Position numbers and translations under genes: made by a program. From Nocardia sp. CY41 (GTDB taxonomy: Bacteria > Actinomycetota > Actinomycetes > Mycobacteriales > Mycobacteriaceae), in the NCBI RefSeq assembly GCF_009829325.1, contig NZ_VUOS01000007.1:271130-335129 (forward strand): 64,000 nt of DNA, read 5' to 3'. The notes under the pieces were generated by a model. The model searched no databases and had not been told where the DNA came from. It was given only the letters and a program-made list of their open reading frames with translations. Of the stretch, positions 38,912 to 47,666 are shown in pieces. The first letter of the stretch is position 1. Each line of letters opens with the position of its first letter.

Positions 38912-39676
38912 TCAGTGCGCCAAGCGCTCCAGCCGGTGGTGCAGTTCGCCCGCCCAGTCCACGCCGTCCAGATGCTGGTAGTCCACCCAGAGCGCGTCGA
39001 AGACATCGCGGCCTTCGGAGATCCAACCGCCGCGCTTGTCCGCCTCCAAGACCACGCTCATGCCGGTCTCGGTGGGGACGAACGTCACCTCGAGCTGGTT
39101 CAGGCGCGGGTAGCGCGGCGCACCGGCGAATTCGATCTCCTGGTAGAACGGCAGCGTCTGCGGGGTGTTGTGCACCCGGCCGGATTCCACGTCCGCGCTG
39201 CGCAGCTGAAAACCCAAGCGCTCGACGGCTTCCAGCAAGACGTGCTGGGCCGGCAGTGCGCCGACGCCGATCGGGTCGGTGTCGGCGGCGTCCACCGCGC
39301 CGTGGATCTCCACGATCGTGCGCAGCGAGACCACCGTGCCGGGCAGGTGCCTGCCGTTGTAGAACGTGATCGGCGTTTCCATCGGCGCGCGGGCCGCGAA
39401 GCGGAATTCCGGCACCGCACCCGCGGGCAGGTGCAACGGCCCGTGCACCCCGGTACGGCCGAACGGGATGTCCCGCACGCCTTCGTGATCCTCGTACTCC
39501 TGCTCGGCCCTGGTGACGAACTCGACGGCCACATGGGCGATGTCCTGAGCCACCGCCCCGCCCCGCAACCGGATCACGCCCTCCACCGTGCCCCCCGGCT
39601 GCACGCCCGGCGTGAACAACTCGGTCTCCACTTCGGCCCCACCGACCCCGGCCGCCGCCAGCAACTTCTTGAACAT
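38912..39676 (-). CDS. Spo0M-family protein
   Basis: This 254-residue protein begins MFKKLLAAAGVGGAEVETEL and contains TPGVQPGGTVEGVIRLRGG and VEFVTRAEQEYEDHEG. It is all-beta (arrestin-like) in character, as expected of Spo0M/SpoOM sporulation-control family members, which occur in many non-sporulating actinomycetes with unknown roles. No signal peptide is seen. It is separated from PhoD by about 65 bases on the same strand. Confidence 0.85.
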   Translation of the reverse strand: MFKKLLAAAGVGGAEVETELFTPGVQPGGTVEGVIRLRGGAVAQDIAHVAVEFVTRAEQEYEDHEGVRDIPFGRTGVHGPLHLPAGAVPEFRFAARAPMETPITFYNGRHLPGTVVSLRTIVEIHGAVDAADTDPIGVGALPAQHVLLEAVERLGFQLRSADVESGRVHNTPQTLPFYQEIEFAGAPRYPRLNQLEVTFVPTETGMSVVLEADKRGGWISEGRDVFDALWVDYQHLDGVDWAGELHHRLERLAH

Positions 39677-39839
39677 GCTCGTACTTTCGCCGCGTCGCCT
39701 TACCGAAGACTTGTCGTTACCTTGTCGCTCCGGACGACTCGGCCGAGTCTATGGCACCGGCGGACGCGGCAGCGCCGGCGCGGTTCGTCATGACGTCGAT
39801 CGAGTCGCGGCGACGAAGGCGGCGCAAGCAGCGGAATTC

Positions 39840-40143
39840 TCATCGGCCAAGGATTTCGGCGCTACTGTCGGCATCGACGGCGTACGGACGGACCTGTCGG
39901 GCGGCCGCGAAGACCGTGGCGGACGTGACGCCACCGGCGAGCGCCACGGGCCGATCGAACTCGGCCATCACGCGGACTGCGGCGGCGCCGACGGACCGGT
40001 CGTGCGGCGTTCGGATCACGGCGCCGCCGCTCGAGTGCGTCCCACCGACATGCGTGACGCCCGAGCGGAATCCGATCGCGTCGGCGCCTGCGCGCAGGTC
40101 GGCCTCGGATCGGGATGCCTCAGATCTTCGTCCGAACGGTCAA
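39840..40143 (-). pseudogene. Decayed phosphoribosylanthranilate isomerase-like gene
   Basis: On the minus strand a TTG-started frame gives LTVRTKI, then TGA (40120-40122) where the TrpF motif KICG has its cysteine, then GI. After a frameshift near 40111-40117 it continues in another frame as EADLRAGADAIGF. It ends with RPVALAGGVTSATVFAAARQ and VRPYAVDADSS, like the TrpF phosphate-binding end, then a stop at 39840. About 100 central residues of a normal TrpF are missing. One nonsense change, one frameshift and an internal deletion make this a clear remnant if the family call is right; I recognised it by eye only. Confidence 0.6.
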
Positions 40144-40183
40144 CGAATTGCGCGCGGCCCTCGCGTGCGGACGTGAGGGTGGC

Positions 40184-40915
40184 TCAGCCCGCGGCGGTAT
40201 CCGGGATGCGGACGGACACGCTATCGGGGCGGCTGCCGCTGGGGACGCCCTTCTTCAGGCTGTGGGCGTAGACATCGACGTATTCCTGGCCGGTGAGCCG
40301 CATGAGCTCGTACATGACCTCGTCGGTGACGGCGCGCTCGACGAAGCGGTTGCCGCCCATGCCCTCGTAGCGGGAGAAGTCGATGGGCTCGCCGAACTTG
40401 ACGGTCACCTTCCTGCGGCGCCAGCGGAACGGTCCGGGCGGGCTGACCTCGTCGGTGCCGATGACGGCGACCGGGATGACGGGGACGCCGGTTTCCAGCG
40501 CCAAGCGGGCCAGGCCGGTCTTGCCCTTGTACAGGCGGCCGTCGGGGGAGCGGGTGCCCTCCGGGTAGAGGCCGACCAAGCGGCCCTGATCGAGCAGCTT
40601 GCGGGCGGCGTTGAGCGCGTCCTCGGCGGCGTCTGCGCCGCTGCGATCGATCGGGTACTGACCCGTGGCGCTGAAGAAGAACTTCTGGAACCGGCCCTTG
40701 ATGCCCGGAGTGGTGAAGTACTCGGCCTTGGCGAGGTAGTTGATCCGCCGCGGGCTCAGCAACGGAGCGAACAGCCAGTCGGCGAAGGAGAGGTGGTTAC
40801 CCGCCATGATGGCCAGCCCGTCCGCCGGAATGTTCTCCACACCCTCGACCGTAGGCCGATTGTAGAGATGGATGAACGGTCCCAGCAGCACGAACTTCAG
40901 CAGCCAGTAGAACAT
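40184..40915 (-). CDS. 1-acylglycerol-3-phosphate acyltransferase-like (PlsC)
   Basis: This 243-residue acyltransferase has the NHLSFADWL block (the HX4D catalytic motif), GADAAEDALNAARKLLDQG and EGTRSPDGRLYKGKTG (acceptor phosphate site), then VPVIPVAVIGTDEV. Length and motifs match the PlsC group. The mycobacterial orthologue Rv2182c sits in the same neighbourhood. It likely acylates lysophosphatidate or a related lipid at the membrane; the N-terminal hydrophobic stretch would anchor it. Confidence 0.88.
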   Translation of the reverse strand: MFYWLLKFVLLGPFIHLYNRPTVEGVENIPADGLAIMAGNHLSFADWLFAPLLSPRRINYLAKAEYFTTPGIKGRFQKFFFSATGQYPIDRSGADAAEDALNAARKLLDQGRLVGLYPEGTRSPDGRLYKGKTGLARLALETGVPVIPVAVIGTDEVSPPGPFRWRRRKVTVKFGEPIDFSRYEGMGGNRFVERAVTDEVMYELMRLTGQEYVDVYAHSLKKGVPSGSRPDSVSVRIPDTAAG

Positions 40916-41093
40916 GACGTCCTTCCCCCGGGACCGGGATAGTTGCGGGCACCTGCTTCAAGTGCCGACTTTACCGCTGGTGCAAGATCACATCCAACCG
41001 CAGCGGCGAATCTCACCACACTTCGGCCCCGACGCCGACCGATGGCGGCGCTCGGCGTGTCGCGGCAGGCCACGAGGGTCGTGGCCGGTGCCG

Positions 41094-42104
41094 TCACCGG
41101 CTGGTCCGTGCCACGCGCGCGGACTTGCGCGCGTCGGAGGACAGTGCGGCCCTGGCCAGATCGGCGGCGCCGATCATGCCCGCGGCCTCGCCGAGCTGGG
41201 TGGTCCGGATGCGGGCCAGCGGCCGGTGTCCGGCACCCGTGATCGCGCGCGCGTACTCCTCGCGCGCCTCGTCCAGGAACAGCGGCGCCGAACTGCTGAC
41301 CCCGCCCGCGATGACCACCAGGTCCGGATCGAAGATGTCGCTGACGAACGCCAGTCCGAGCCCGAGCCAGCGCGCGAAGTCGGCCATCACCCGCGACGCG
41401 AGCGGGTCGCCGTCCTGCGCCGCGCCCGCGACCCGCCGTCCGGTCAGCGAGCCCGGATCGCGCGCCACGTCCCTGGCCAGCACGGAGTGCACCGTGTCGC
41501 TGGCCAGCATCTCGATCGCGGTCTCGGCCAGCGCGGTTCCGCTGCAGTAGCGCTCCCAGCACCCGTGTTTGCCGCACGGGCAGGGCCGCCCCTGCGGAAC
41601 GACTTGCAGATGACCCAGTTCCGGAGCGACACCGTGCGTGCCCCGGTAGAGCCGGCCGTCGATGAGCAGGGCGGCGCCGATGCCGGTGCCGATCGCGACC
41701 AGCACCACGTTGTGCCCGCCCGCGGCGGCGCCGAACCGGTATTCGGCCCACATCGCCGCGTTGGCGTCGTGCTCCAGGATCACCGGCAGTTCCAGCCGCT
41801 CGGTGAGCCGCTGCGCGACCGGCGCGTCCTGCCACGGCAGGTGCGGGGCGAACCGGACGGTGGAGCGATCGCCGTTGATGAACCCGGCCACCGCGAGGCC
41901 GACCGCGCCGATGGCATGCCGACCGGACAGGTCGCGCACGGCCCGGTCCAGCGCGTCCTCCAAGGCCCGGGCCGAATGCGGCGTCGGCGCCTGGACCGTG
42001 TCGAGCACCTCGCCGCTGTCATCGATCACGGAGGCCCGAATGTTGGTGCCGCCGACGTCTATTCCGACGGTCAGCGGTCGTGTGCCGGCCATCTGATGCG
42101 TCAT
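41094..42104 (-). CDS. ROK-family sugar kinase (glucokinase-like)
   Basis: This 336-residue ROK protein has the N-terminal ATP site VGIDVGGTNIRASVID, EHDANAAMWAEYRFGA with the catalytic aspartate region, GTGIGAALLIDG, and the zinc-binding CPCGKHGCWERYCSG. No helix-turn-helix precedes it, so it is a kinase rather than a ROK repressor. Glucose is the likely substrate. The ATG at 42104 overlaps the stop of the upstream gene (ATGA). Confidence 0.9.
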   Translation of the reverse strand: MTHQMAGTRPLTVGIDVGGTNIRASVIDDSGEVLDTVQAPTPHSARALEDALDRAVRDLSGRHAIGAVGLAVAGFINGDRSTVRFAPHLPWQDAPVAQRLTERLELPVILEHDANAAMWAEYRFGAAAGGHNVVLVAIGTGIGAALLIDGRLYRGTHGVAPELGHLQVVPQGRPCPCGKHGCWERYCSGTALAETAIEMLASDTVHSVLARDVARDPGSLTGRRVAGAAQDGDPLASRVMADFARWLGLGLAFVSDIFDPDLVVIAGGVSSSAPLFLDEAREEYARAITGAGHRPLARIRTTQLGEAAGMIGAADLARAALSSDARKSARVARTSR

Positions 42105-42520
42105 ACCTTGATCGTCACGGGAATGTCGACGTAACGCGGGCCGTCGCCGTCCTCGGGTGGATCGTGACGATGCGGCGCACCGGTTTCCGGGTCGGCGTCG
42201 GTGGGCATGACGGGGTCGACCGGCACTCCAGCCAGCGCCTCGCGCAGCACGGTGACGATCGCGGTGCCGTGGTCGGCGATCGCGGCCAGCACGTCGTGGT
42301 GCTCCCCGCGCACCAGCGCCGCGGCCGCGCACACCGGGCACCAGCTGCAGCTCGCCCACTCGGCCTGCCCGTCGGCGGCGCGCCGCAGCACCGGTTCCAC
42401 CCGTTCCAGCACCGCCTCGGCGAGCAGTTTCAACTCCTCGGCGAACTCGCCGAGACCGTCCGGCGCGGTGTGGCCGGTTCCGTCGCCGTGCGACGCGTGC
42501 GGATCATCGGTCATGGTCAT
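42101..42520 (-). CDS. Conserved actinobacterial protein, Rv2183c-like
   Basis: This 139-residue acidic protein has a helical N-half (LGEFAEELKLLAEAVLERVE) and a cysteine cluster CSWCPVCAAAALVRGEHHD that could bind zinc. A His/Asp/Pro-rich tail follows. It lies between the ArsA-like ATPase and the ROK kinase genes, overlapping both, in an order matching Rv2183c-Rv2184c. Function is unknown. ATG 42520 or 42514 is possible. Confidence 0.75.
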   Translation of the reverse strand: MTMTDDPHASHGDGTGHTAPDGLGEFAEELKLLAEAVLERVEPVLRRAADGQAEWASCSWCPVCAAAALVRGEHHDVLAAIADHGTAIVTVLREALAGVPVDPVMPTDADPETGAPHRHDPPEDGDGPRYVDIPVTIKV

Positions 42521-43814
42521 GACTTTCGGACGTGTGCGCCCAGATCCGCGGATCGGGCCGGAACCGGACCACCAGGTACTCGTCCGCGAGTTCGGCGCCG
42601 TCGACCGTGCACCGCCGCAATACCGGCGCCAGGCGCACCCGGCGCCGGACCCCGTCCGCTCCCACGATCAAATCGTCCTCCACTCGGCCAAGGCGCAACG
42701 TGGCGGCGTCGACCACCGGCAAATGCATGCGCAGCGCGTACACCGACTGCAATCCGGTGCCGGATTCCCGGAGAACCAGCGGTTCGCCGGAACTCGCGTC
42801 GACCTCCGTCTGATTGTCGCTCAGCATAAGCGCAGCGTCGCCGGTGTCGCCCGCCGACTCCATCGCGCACGACAGCGCGGCCAGCGAGTTCAGCCCGATC
42901 GGCTCGGGACCGGCATGCTGCGCGATCACCACCGGGGTACCCCGCATCCTGCTCCGCAACTCGCCGATGACATCCGATTGCTCGCCGCGCCGGTTCGAAT
43001 ACCACTGCACCGCCGGATGTTCGGCTCCGCCGGGCGCGGAGGGCGCCGGAAGGTCGGGCAGCACCTTGTTCACCACCACGGCATCCAGCCGCAGGCCGAG
43101 CAGCGTCGCGGCCGAACGCACCCGCTCCGATTCGGCCACCGCCACCCGCTCGGCCACGGTGATCAGCCGTGCGCCGGTACGCCGGTGGTCGGCGAGCAGC
43201 TCGCGAACCTCCGTGACCGCCTTGACGATCCGTTCGACCGTCGCCGCCAGCACGGCGCGGTGCAGGTCGGTGCCGGTGGCACTCATCGCGCGCTCGTGCG
43301 GCGGCCAGATCCGTTCCACGTAACCGAGCAAGGTGCCGGGCGCGGTGACCAGGCGCAGCATGTCCGCCGAGGGCGGGCAGTCGACGACGATGAGATCCCA
43401 GTCGTCGTCGGCGGCGAACTGGGTGATCTCCACCAGCATCAGCAGTTCCTGCACGCCGGGCAGACCGGTCAGCTCGGCCGGATCCAGCGCCGCGAGATCG
43501 ACGCCGTGCCGGTGCCCGCGGCCGGTCGAGAGCAACCGAGCCACGTCGCGGAAACGGTCCTCGAGCAGCGCGAGCGAATCGATCTCGATCACGTCCAAGC
43601 CCGGCAGCACGGTGGCGACACCGGTGACGGTGCCCGGGTCGTGCGGGAAACGGAAGCCGAGCGCGTCACCCAGCGAGTGCGCCTGATCGAGTGAGGCGAT
43701 CAGCACGCGACGGCCCGACCTGGCCTGCGCCACGGCCGTGGCGCAGGCGAGCGTGGTCTTGCCCACCCCGCCCTTGCCGATGAACAGTTCGACCCGGGTC
43801 TTGTGCGCGGTCAG
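42504..43814 (-). CDS. ArsA/GET3-like ATPase, Rv2184c-like
   Basis: This protein of about 436 residues has the deviant P-loop FIGKGGVGKTTLACATAVA at its N-terminus. DLIVVDCPPSADMLRLVTAPG (switch II) and VVNKVLPDLPAP follow, as in anion-transporting/tail-anchor ATPases. The last ~110 residues form a small domain of unknown role. There is no ATG, GTG or TTG in frame near the natural N-terminus. A CTG at 43814 overlaps the stop of the upstream SRPBCC gene (CTGA) and is the best local candidate; starts further upstream would sit inside that gene. It is one of a tight run of co-directional genes. Confidence 0.85.
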   Translation of the reverse strand: MTAHKTRVELFIGKGGVGKTTLACATAVAQARSGRRVLIASLDQAHSLGDALGFRFPHDPGTVTGVATVLPGLDVIEIDSLALLEDRFRDVARLLSTGRGHRHGVDLAALDPAELTGLPGVQELLMLVEITQFAADDDWDLIVVDCPPSADMLRLVTAPGTLLGYVERIWPPHERAMSATGTDLHRAVLAATVERIVKAVTEVRELLADHRRTGARLITVAERVAVAESERVRSAATLLGLRLDAVVVNKVLPDLPAPSAPGGAEHPAVQWYSNRRGEQSDVIGELRSRMRGTPVVIAQHAGPEPIGLNSLAALSCAMESAGDTGDAALMLSDNQTEVDASSGEPLVLRESGTGLQSVYALRMHLPVVDAATLRLGRVEDDLIVGADGVRRRVRLAPVLRRCTVDGAELADEYLVVRFRPDPRIWAHTSESHDHDR

Positions 43815-44248
43815 CCTTCGACCCGTTTCTTCAGTTCCTTCAGCGCGGTGTCGGTGATCACTTTCTCGGCCTTGCGCTTGAACATGCCGATCATGGGGAT
43901 GTTCAGATCCACGGTCAGCGTGTAGACCACCTCGGTGCCCCCGTCGGGCCGATCGAAAAGCTCGTAGGTGCCGTTCTGCGCCTTCTGCAACTCGCCGCTG
44001 ATCAGCCGCCAGCTGACCGCCTTGCGGTCGGCGCGCCAGTCGTAGGACAACACATAGGTGTCCTTGACGACCCCCGCGTCCAGCACGAACCGCGCGGTCT
44101 CGGCCAAACCGTCCGGCCCCACCTCCAGCACCTCCACCGACTTCGCCGCCGACACCCACTCCGGGTAGGACTCCAGATCGGCGATGACGGACATCACCTG
44201 CTGCGACGGGGCCGCGATGACGATCGATCTCTGGGTCCTGTCGGCCAT
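43811..44248 (-). CDS. SRPBCC-family protein, Rv2185c-like
   Basis: This 145-residue START/polyketide-cyclase-like fold protein has RSIVIAAPSQQVMSVIADLESYPEWVSAAKSVEVLE and a C-terminal long helix. It probably binds a small hydrophobic ligand; its activity is unknown. Length matches the mycobacterial orthologue. The ATG at 44248 gives MADRTQRS. It precedes the ArsA-like ATPase with overlapping stop and start. Confidence 0.85.
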   Translation of the reverse strand: MADRTQRSIVIAAPSQQVMSVIADLESYPEWVSAAKSVEVLEVGPDGLAETARFVLDAGVVKDTYVLSYDWRADRKAVSWRLISGELQKAQNGTYELFDRPDGGTEVVYTLTVDLNIPMIGMFKRKAEKVITDTALKELKKRVEG

Positions 44249-44285
44249 GCGGACAGCGATTCCTTTCAGCGTCGGTGCTGGTAGA

Positions 44286-44669
44286 TCAAGACTGGGGCGC
44301 GGGAGCGACACCGGCCGCGCGACCCGCCTCCAGCCGGGCCTTCAGCTCGAACGACATGTTCTTGCCCGCGACCCGGCGTGCGCGGTTGGCGGCGGCCAGC
44401 TTGCCCACCGGCAGCGCGGGCTGCGGCTCGGCGTGCAGGAAATAGTGCAGGATCACTCCGTCGAGCGAGGGCTCCAGCCACACTTCCATGGTTCCGGTCA
44501 GCGCCCCGGCCACCGACCAGCGGATTCCCTTCTCACCCCGGTCCTCCCGGACCTCCAGGTCCAGGTCCGGCCACCACCGGCGCCACTGGTTCGGCCCGGA
44601 CAGCAAGTCGGCCACGGCGGCCCCCGGTGCGGCGACGAAGGTCTGATCTGCGACCTGGATACTGCTCAC
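44286..44669 (-). CDS. SRPBCC-like protein, Rv2186c-like
   Basis: This 127-residue protein has a lipid-transfer-like pattern: VADQTFVAAPGAAVADLL, then PNQWRRWWPDLDLEV. Position next to the Rv2185c-like gene, and the PimB gene upstream, matches Rv2186c. The start is GTG 44669. Function is unknown; ligand binding is likely from the fold. Confidence 0.78.
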   Translation of the reverse strand: MSSIQVADQTFVAAPGAAVADLLSGPNQWRRWWPDLDLEVREDRGEKGIRWSVAGALTGTMEVWLEPSLDGVILHYFLHAEPQPALPVGKLAAANRARRVAGKNMSFELKARLEAGRAAGVAPAPQS

Positions 44670-44698
44670 TCCGCTGAGCGTAGTAGATGCGACGCGGA

Positions 44699-45826
44699 TC
44701 ACCGCAGCAGCTGTCGCAGGCGCGCGCCCAGGCTGTCCCAGCGCCACTGCTGCTCCACGAACGCGCGCCCCGCCGCGCCCATCCGCGCGGCCGCCTCCCG
44801 ATCCGACAGGATCTCCACCAGCGCGTCGGCGATCTGCTGCACGGAACGGCCGTCCACGACCCGCCCGGTCTTGCCCTCGATCACGGTCTCCGGGGCACCA
44901 CCGGAATTGCCCGCCACCACCGGAACGCCGGACGCGGACGCCTCCAGGTAGACGATGCCCAGACCCTCCACGTCCAGGCCCGCGCCCCTGGTCCGGCAAG
45001 GCATTGCGAACACGTCCGCCAGCGTGTGATGCGCGGCCAGCTCACCGGACGGGACGCGGCCGGTGAACACCACGTCGTCGGTGACGCCCATGGCGACCGC
45101 GAGAGCGCGCAACTTCTCCTCGAAGGGGCCACCACCCGCGATCACCAGGACCGCGCCCGGCACCCGCTCCCGGATATCCCGCATCGCCACGATCAGCGCA
45201 TCCTGTCCTTTCCGCGGCACCAGTCGCGACAGGCACAAAAGGGTCGGGCGATCGCCCAGACCGTACCGCGCGCGCAGCTCGGCCCGCGCCGCCGGATCCG
45301 GACGGAACACCTCGGTGTCCACGCCCGGCGGCAGATACTCCAGCGCCGCATCCGCTCCGAACGCGGACGCGAAACGGCGGCGGGTGTAGCGGCTGACGTA
45401 GGTGACCACGTCGGCGTGCTCGCCGATGACCCGCAGCGCCTGCCTTGCGCCGGGCAACATCGACCAGCCCACCTCGTGGCCGTGGGTGCTGGCCAGAATG
45501 CGCTCGGCGCCCGCGCGGCGCAGTGCGGGCGACATCAGCGCCAGCGGCGCCGCCGCCCCGAACCACACCGTGTCGCACTTCTCGCTCCGCAGCAGCCGCG
45601 CGGCGCGGCGCAGCACCAGCGGCGTCGGCAGCATCAGCGTCGTCGGATGGCGAATCACCTGGAACTTCTGCTCGGCGTCGAACTTCAGATGGCTGTCGCC
45701 ACGCCAGCGCGGAGCGTAGACCACCAGGTCATCCGGCGGCAGCTCACCGGCCAAAGCCTGCAGATAGGACTGGATACCGCCCGGCCGCGGCGGGAAATCA
45801 TTGGTAACCAGCAAAGTTCGGGCCAT
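44699..45826 (-). CDS. pimB: GDP-mannose-dependent phosphatidylinositol mannosyltransferase
   Basis: This 375-residue GT-B glycosyltransferase has the N-terminal VTNDFPPRPGGIQSYLQAL, THGHEVGW, and the C-terminal nucleotide site GLDVEGLGIVYLEASASGVP, followed by AGNSGGAPETV with the conserved glutamates. This is the PimB' type that adds the second mannose to phosphatidylinositol mannosides of the envelope. Gene order next to Rv2184c-Rv2186c-like genes supports it. The ATG at 45826 gives MARTLLVTND. A repeat copy lies immediately upstream. Confidence 0.88.
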   Translation of the reverse strand: MARTLLVTNDFPPRPGGIQSYLQALAGELPPDDLVVYAPRWRGDSHLKFDAEQKFQVIRHPTTLMLPTPLVLRRAARLLRSEKCDTVWFGAAAPLALMSPALRRAGAERILASTHGHEVGWSMLPGARQALRVIGEHADVVTYVSRYTRRRFASAFGADAALEYLPPGVDTEVFRPDPAARAELRARYGLGDRPTLLCLSRLVPRKGQDALIVAMRDIRERVPGAVLVIAGGGPFEEKLRALAVAMGVTDDVVFTGRVPSGELAAHHTLADVFAMPCRTRGAGLDVEGLGIVYLEASASGVPVVAGNSGGAPETVIEGKTGRVVDGRSVQQIADALVEILSDREAAARMGAAGRAFVEQQWRWDSLGARLRQLLR

Positions 45827-45853
45827 GCGCAACAAAATACTGTGTTTGTTTTG

Positions 45854-46000
45854 CCGCGCCTTCGGCGCGGCGTGTTCGCGGCCCCCCTGTGGCTCGCGTT
45901 CGCGCGACCGCCGCTTGCTCCTTCGTCGCATACGCGGCGGCCACGCGAACGCGAGCCGGGCCGCGAACGGCGGATGCTCGGTCTCGCTTCGCTCGAAACT
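45854..46000 (+). repeat. Dispersed structured repeat, copy B
   Basis: This copy starts with the hairpin ccgcgccttcggcgcgg. A long stem follows: gttcgcggccc (45874-45884) pairs with gggccgcgaac (45958-45968), and ggctcgcgttcgcgcg (45891-45906) with 45942-45957 at one mismatch. The loop TTGCTCCTTCGTCGCATAC is shared with copies C and D apart from one base. The tail GGTCTCGCTTCGCTCGAA follows. It lies upstream of pimB, oriented against it. Confidence 0.8.
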
Positions 46001-46103
46001 GGGGGTTGCGGTGGGCTGGGTGCGTGGGGAGGTCTGTTCGGAACAGGGCGCGCGGCGGGGGCGGGCGGTGCTCGTGATGGCCGTCGGCTCGGTGGCTGCG
46101 TGA

Positions 46104-46154
46104 CCGCGAGCCGGGTCGCGAACGGCGGGTGCTCGGTCTCGCTTCGCTCGAAAT
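46104..46154 (+). repeat. Partial right half of the dispersed repeat
   Basis: This stretch repeats only the right end of the element: CGCGAGCCGGGTCGCGAAC and the tail CTCGGTCTCGCTTCGCTCGA. It lies about 100 bases after copy B. It has no left arm and probably cannot form the hairpin. Confidence 0.65.
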
Positions 46155-46160
46155 CGGGGG

Positions 46161-46517
46161 TGTAGGACGCGTTGGATCTGGTCTCTCACCGGAGCGCCTA
46201 CTGCGGCTTCGCTGATGGCACGTCCTGGGGCGGGTGGGAGCTGGGTTCGGGACGCGGTGCATGGTGTGGGTGGGCGATATCGGTGGTGATCGTCAGCGCA
46301 GCGGTCGTACGGATGCGAACTGGGGCAGCCGGGCGAAGACGCCGATGCTTTCGCCGCCGTTGGTGAGGTGACCGTGGTGGCGGACAGGATGCCGGGGCGT
46401 TGCCGCGATGAGACTGCAGTGATCGTCGTGGTTGTCGCGATTGCGCCACGTGTCTCGGCCGGCAGCTCGGGCCGAGGCGCAGCGGCGACGATAACGCGAT
46501 GTCAGGCTGGGTGGGGG
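46161..46517. other. Gap after repeat copy B, no gene seen
   Basis: About 350 bases lie between the repeat and the stop of the peptidase-like gene. Frames on both strands are low-complexity Arg/Gly sequences without motifs. Confidence 0.35.
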
Positions 46518-47519
46518 TCAGGCGGTTCGGGTGCGGAGCCACTCGCGCCAGTCGTCGGCGAAATCGGCGCGGGTGGTGCCGAGGACTTCGCGCAGGATGC
46601 GGTCTTCGGTGGCCGGATCCTGCTTGCCCGCCGCGATGCGACGGTAGAGCTGGACCAGGCGGGGCTGGTCGTATTTCTCGGCGACGAAGGCGCAGATGGA
46701 CCAGGCCTTCTCGTAGGTGAAGGCGGCGTCGGGGCCGGAGAACTCGGCATCGGTGGGCAGGTCGTCGGGGATCCGCCCGGCGTGGGCATGCGCGGTGAGC
46801 GTAGGAGCGATGTCGGCGAAGCGCTGGCCCTCGCGATGGTGAGCGGTGTAGTCGGCGAAGCCCTCCAGCATCCACAGCGGGGCGCCGTCGACGGTCTCGG
46901 CGCGCGCGGCGATGTGGGTGAGTTCGTGCCGCAGCAGACCGGCCATGCCCTCGGGATCGAGGCGGCGCCCGGTGTCGGGACCGAAGACGACACGCTGACC
47001 GGTGGGCTTGCTGCCCGGCGACCACGGATCGGCGATGGAGGCGGCAGCGACCTCGGCAGGCAGGAGGCTCGGCGAGCGCAACAGAGCCGCGAACTCGGAG
47101 GGCGACGAGGCGACGACGACGAGCGCGGACTGCGCCCAGCCGGGACCCCACACGTCGGTCACCGCGGCGGTGGCGTCGGCGAGCTCGCGCTCCAGCACGT
47201 CGATTTCGATCCGCTGGTCGGGATGACCGACGACCAGGGACTGCCGTCCGTCTCCGGTGGGCACCTGGCGGGCGACGATCGATCCGAACGGTTCGATGAT
47301 GCGGCGCACCTCGGCCAGCCTCGGATCGGCGGCCGCCGCCTGACCCACCGCCTCGGCCACACCCGGTTCCGCGGCTCGCAGTTTCGGCAGCACCGTGTTC
47401 GGCACCATGAGCAGCGCGACGCACACGCCGGTGAGCGCCACCACCATCGCGACGGTGAGGCAGAACTCCAATCGCCGCCGCGCCGACCACCACGCACGCA
47501 GTCTTCTCGAACCGCTCAC
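46518..47519 (-). CDS. Membrane-anchored peptidase MA-like protein
   Basis: This 333-residue protein has one N-terminal membrane helix (about 20-42) followed by an extracytoplasmic domain. It contains a zincin motif RHELTHIAAR (HExxH) and a downstream WMLEGFADYTAHH glutamate, the arrangement of M1/peptidase-MA-like metallopeptidases. The substrate is unknown. The GTG at 47519 is the start. It lies downstream of the NlpC/P60 genes on the same strand, so a cell-envelope role is plausible. Confidence 0.82.
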   Translation of the reverse strand: MSGSRRLRAWWSARRRLEFCLTVAMVVALTGVCVALLMVPNTVLPKLRAAEPGVAEAVGQAAAADPRLAEVRRIIEPFGSIVARQVPTGDGRQSLVVGHPDQRIEIDVLERELADATAAVTDVWGPGWAQSALVVVASSPSEFAALLRSPSLLPAEVAAASIADPWSPGSKPTGQRVVFGPDTGRRLDPEGMAGLLRHELTHIAARAETVDGAPLWMLEGFADYTAHHREGQRFADIAPTLTAHAHAGRIPDDLPTDAEFSGPDAAFTYEKAWSICAFVAEKYDQPRLVQLYRRIAAGKQDPATEDRILREVLGTTRADFADDWREWLRTRTA

Positions 47520-47666
47520 CGGCGGACCTCGGACGGGGCTGCGGCGCCGAGGGGCCGTGCGGTGACGGACGCGCCGCCTCGCCCGCGCGCGTCGTTCACG
47601 ATCGGCCGTCGCCGGTCGGTGCTGTCGTGGGTCGTGCGGTGCCGCTGGTTGGCTCGCTCACGGCCT

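Noticed and set aside
45798..46262. Open frames through repeat copy B (also at 53754 and 63639)
   Set aside because: The same Arg/Ser-rich strings appear at each repeat copy; they follow the repeat DNA and lack ribosome binding sites.
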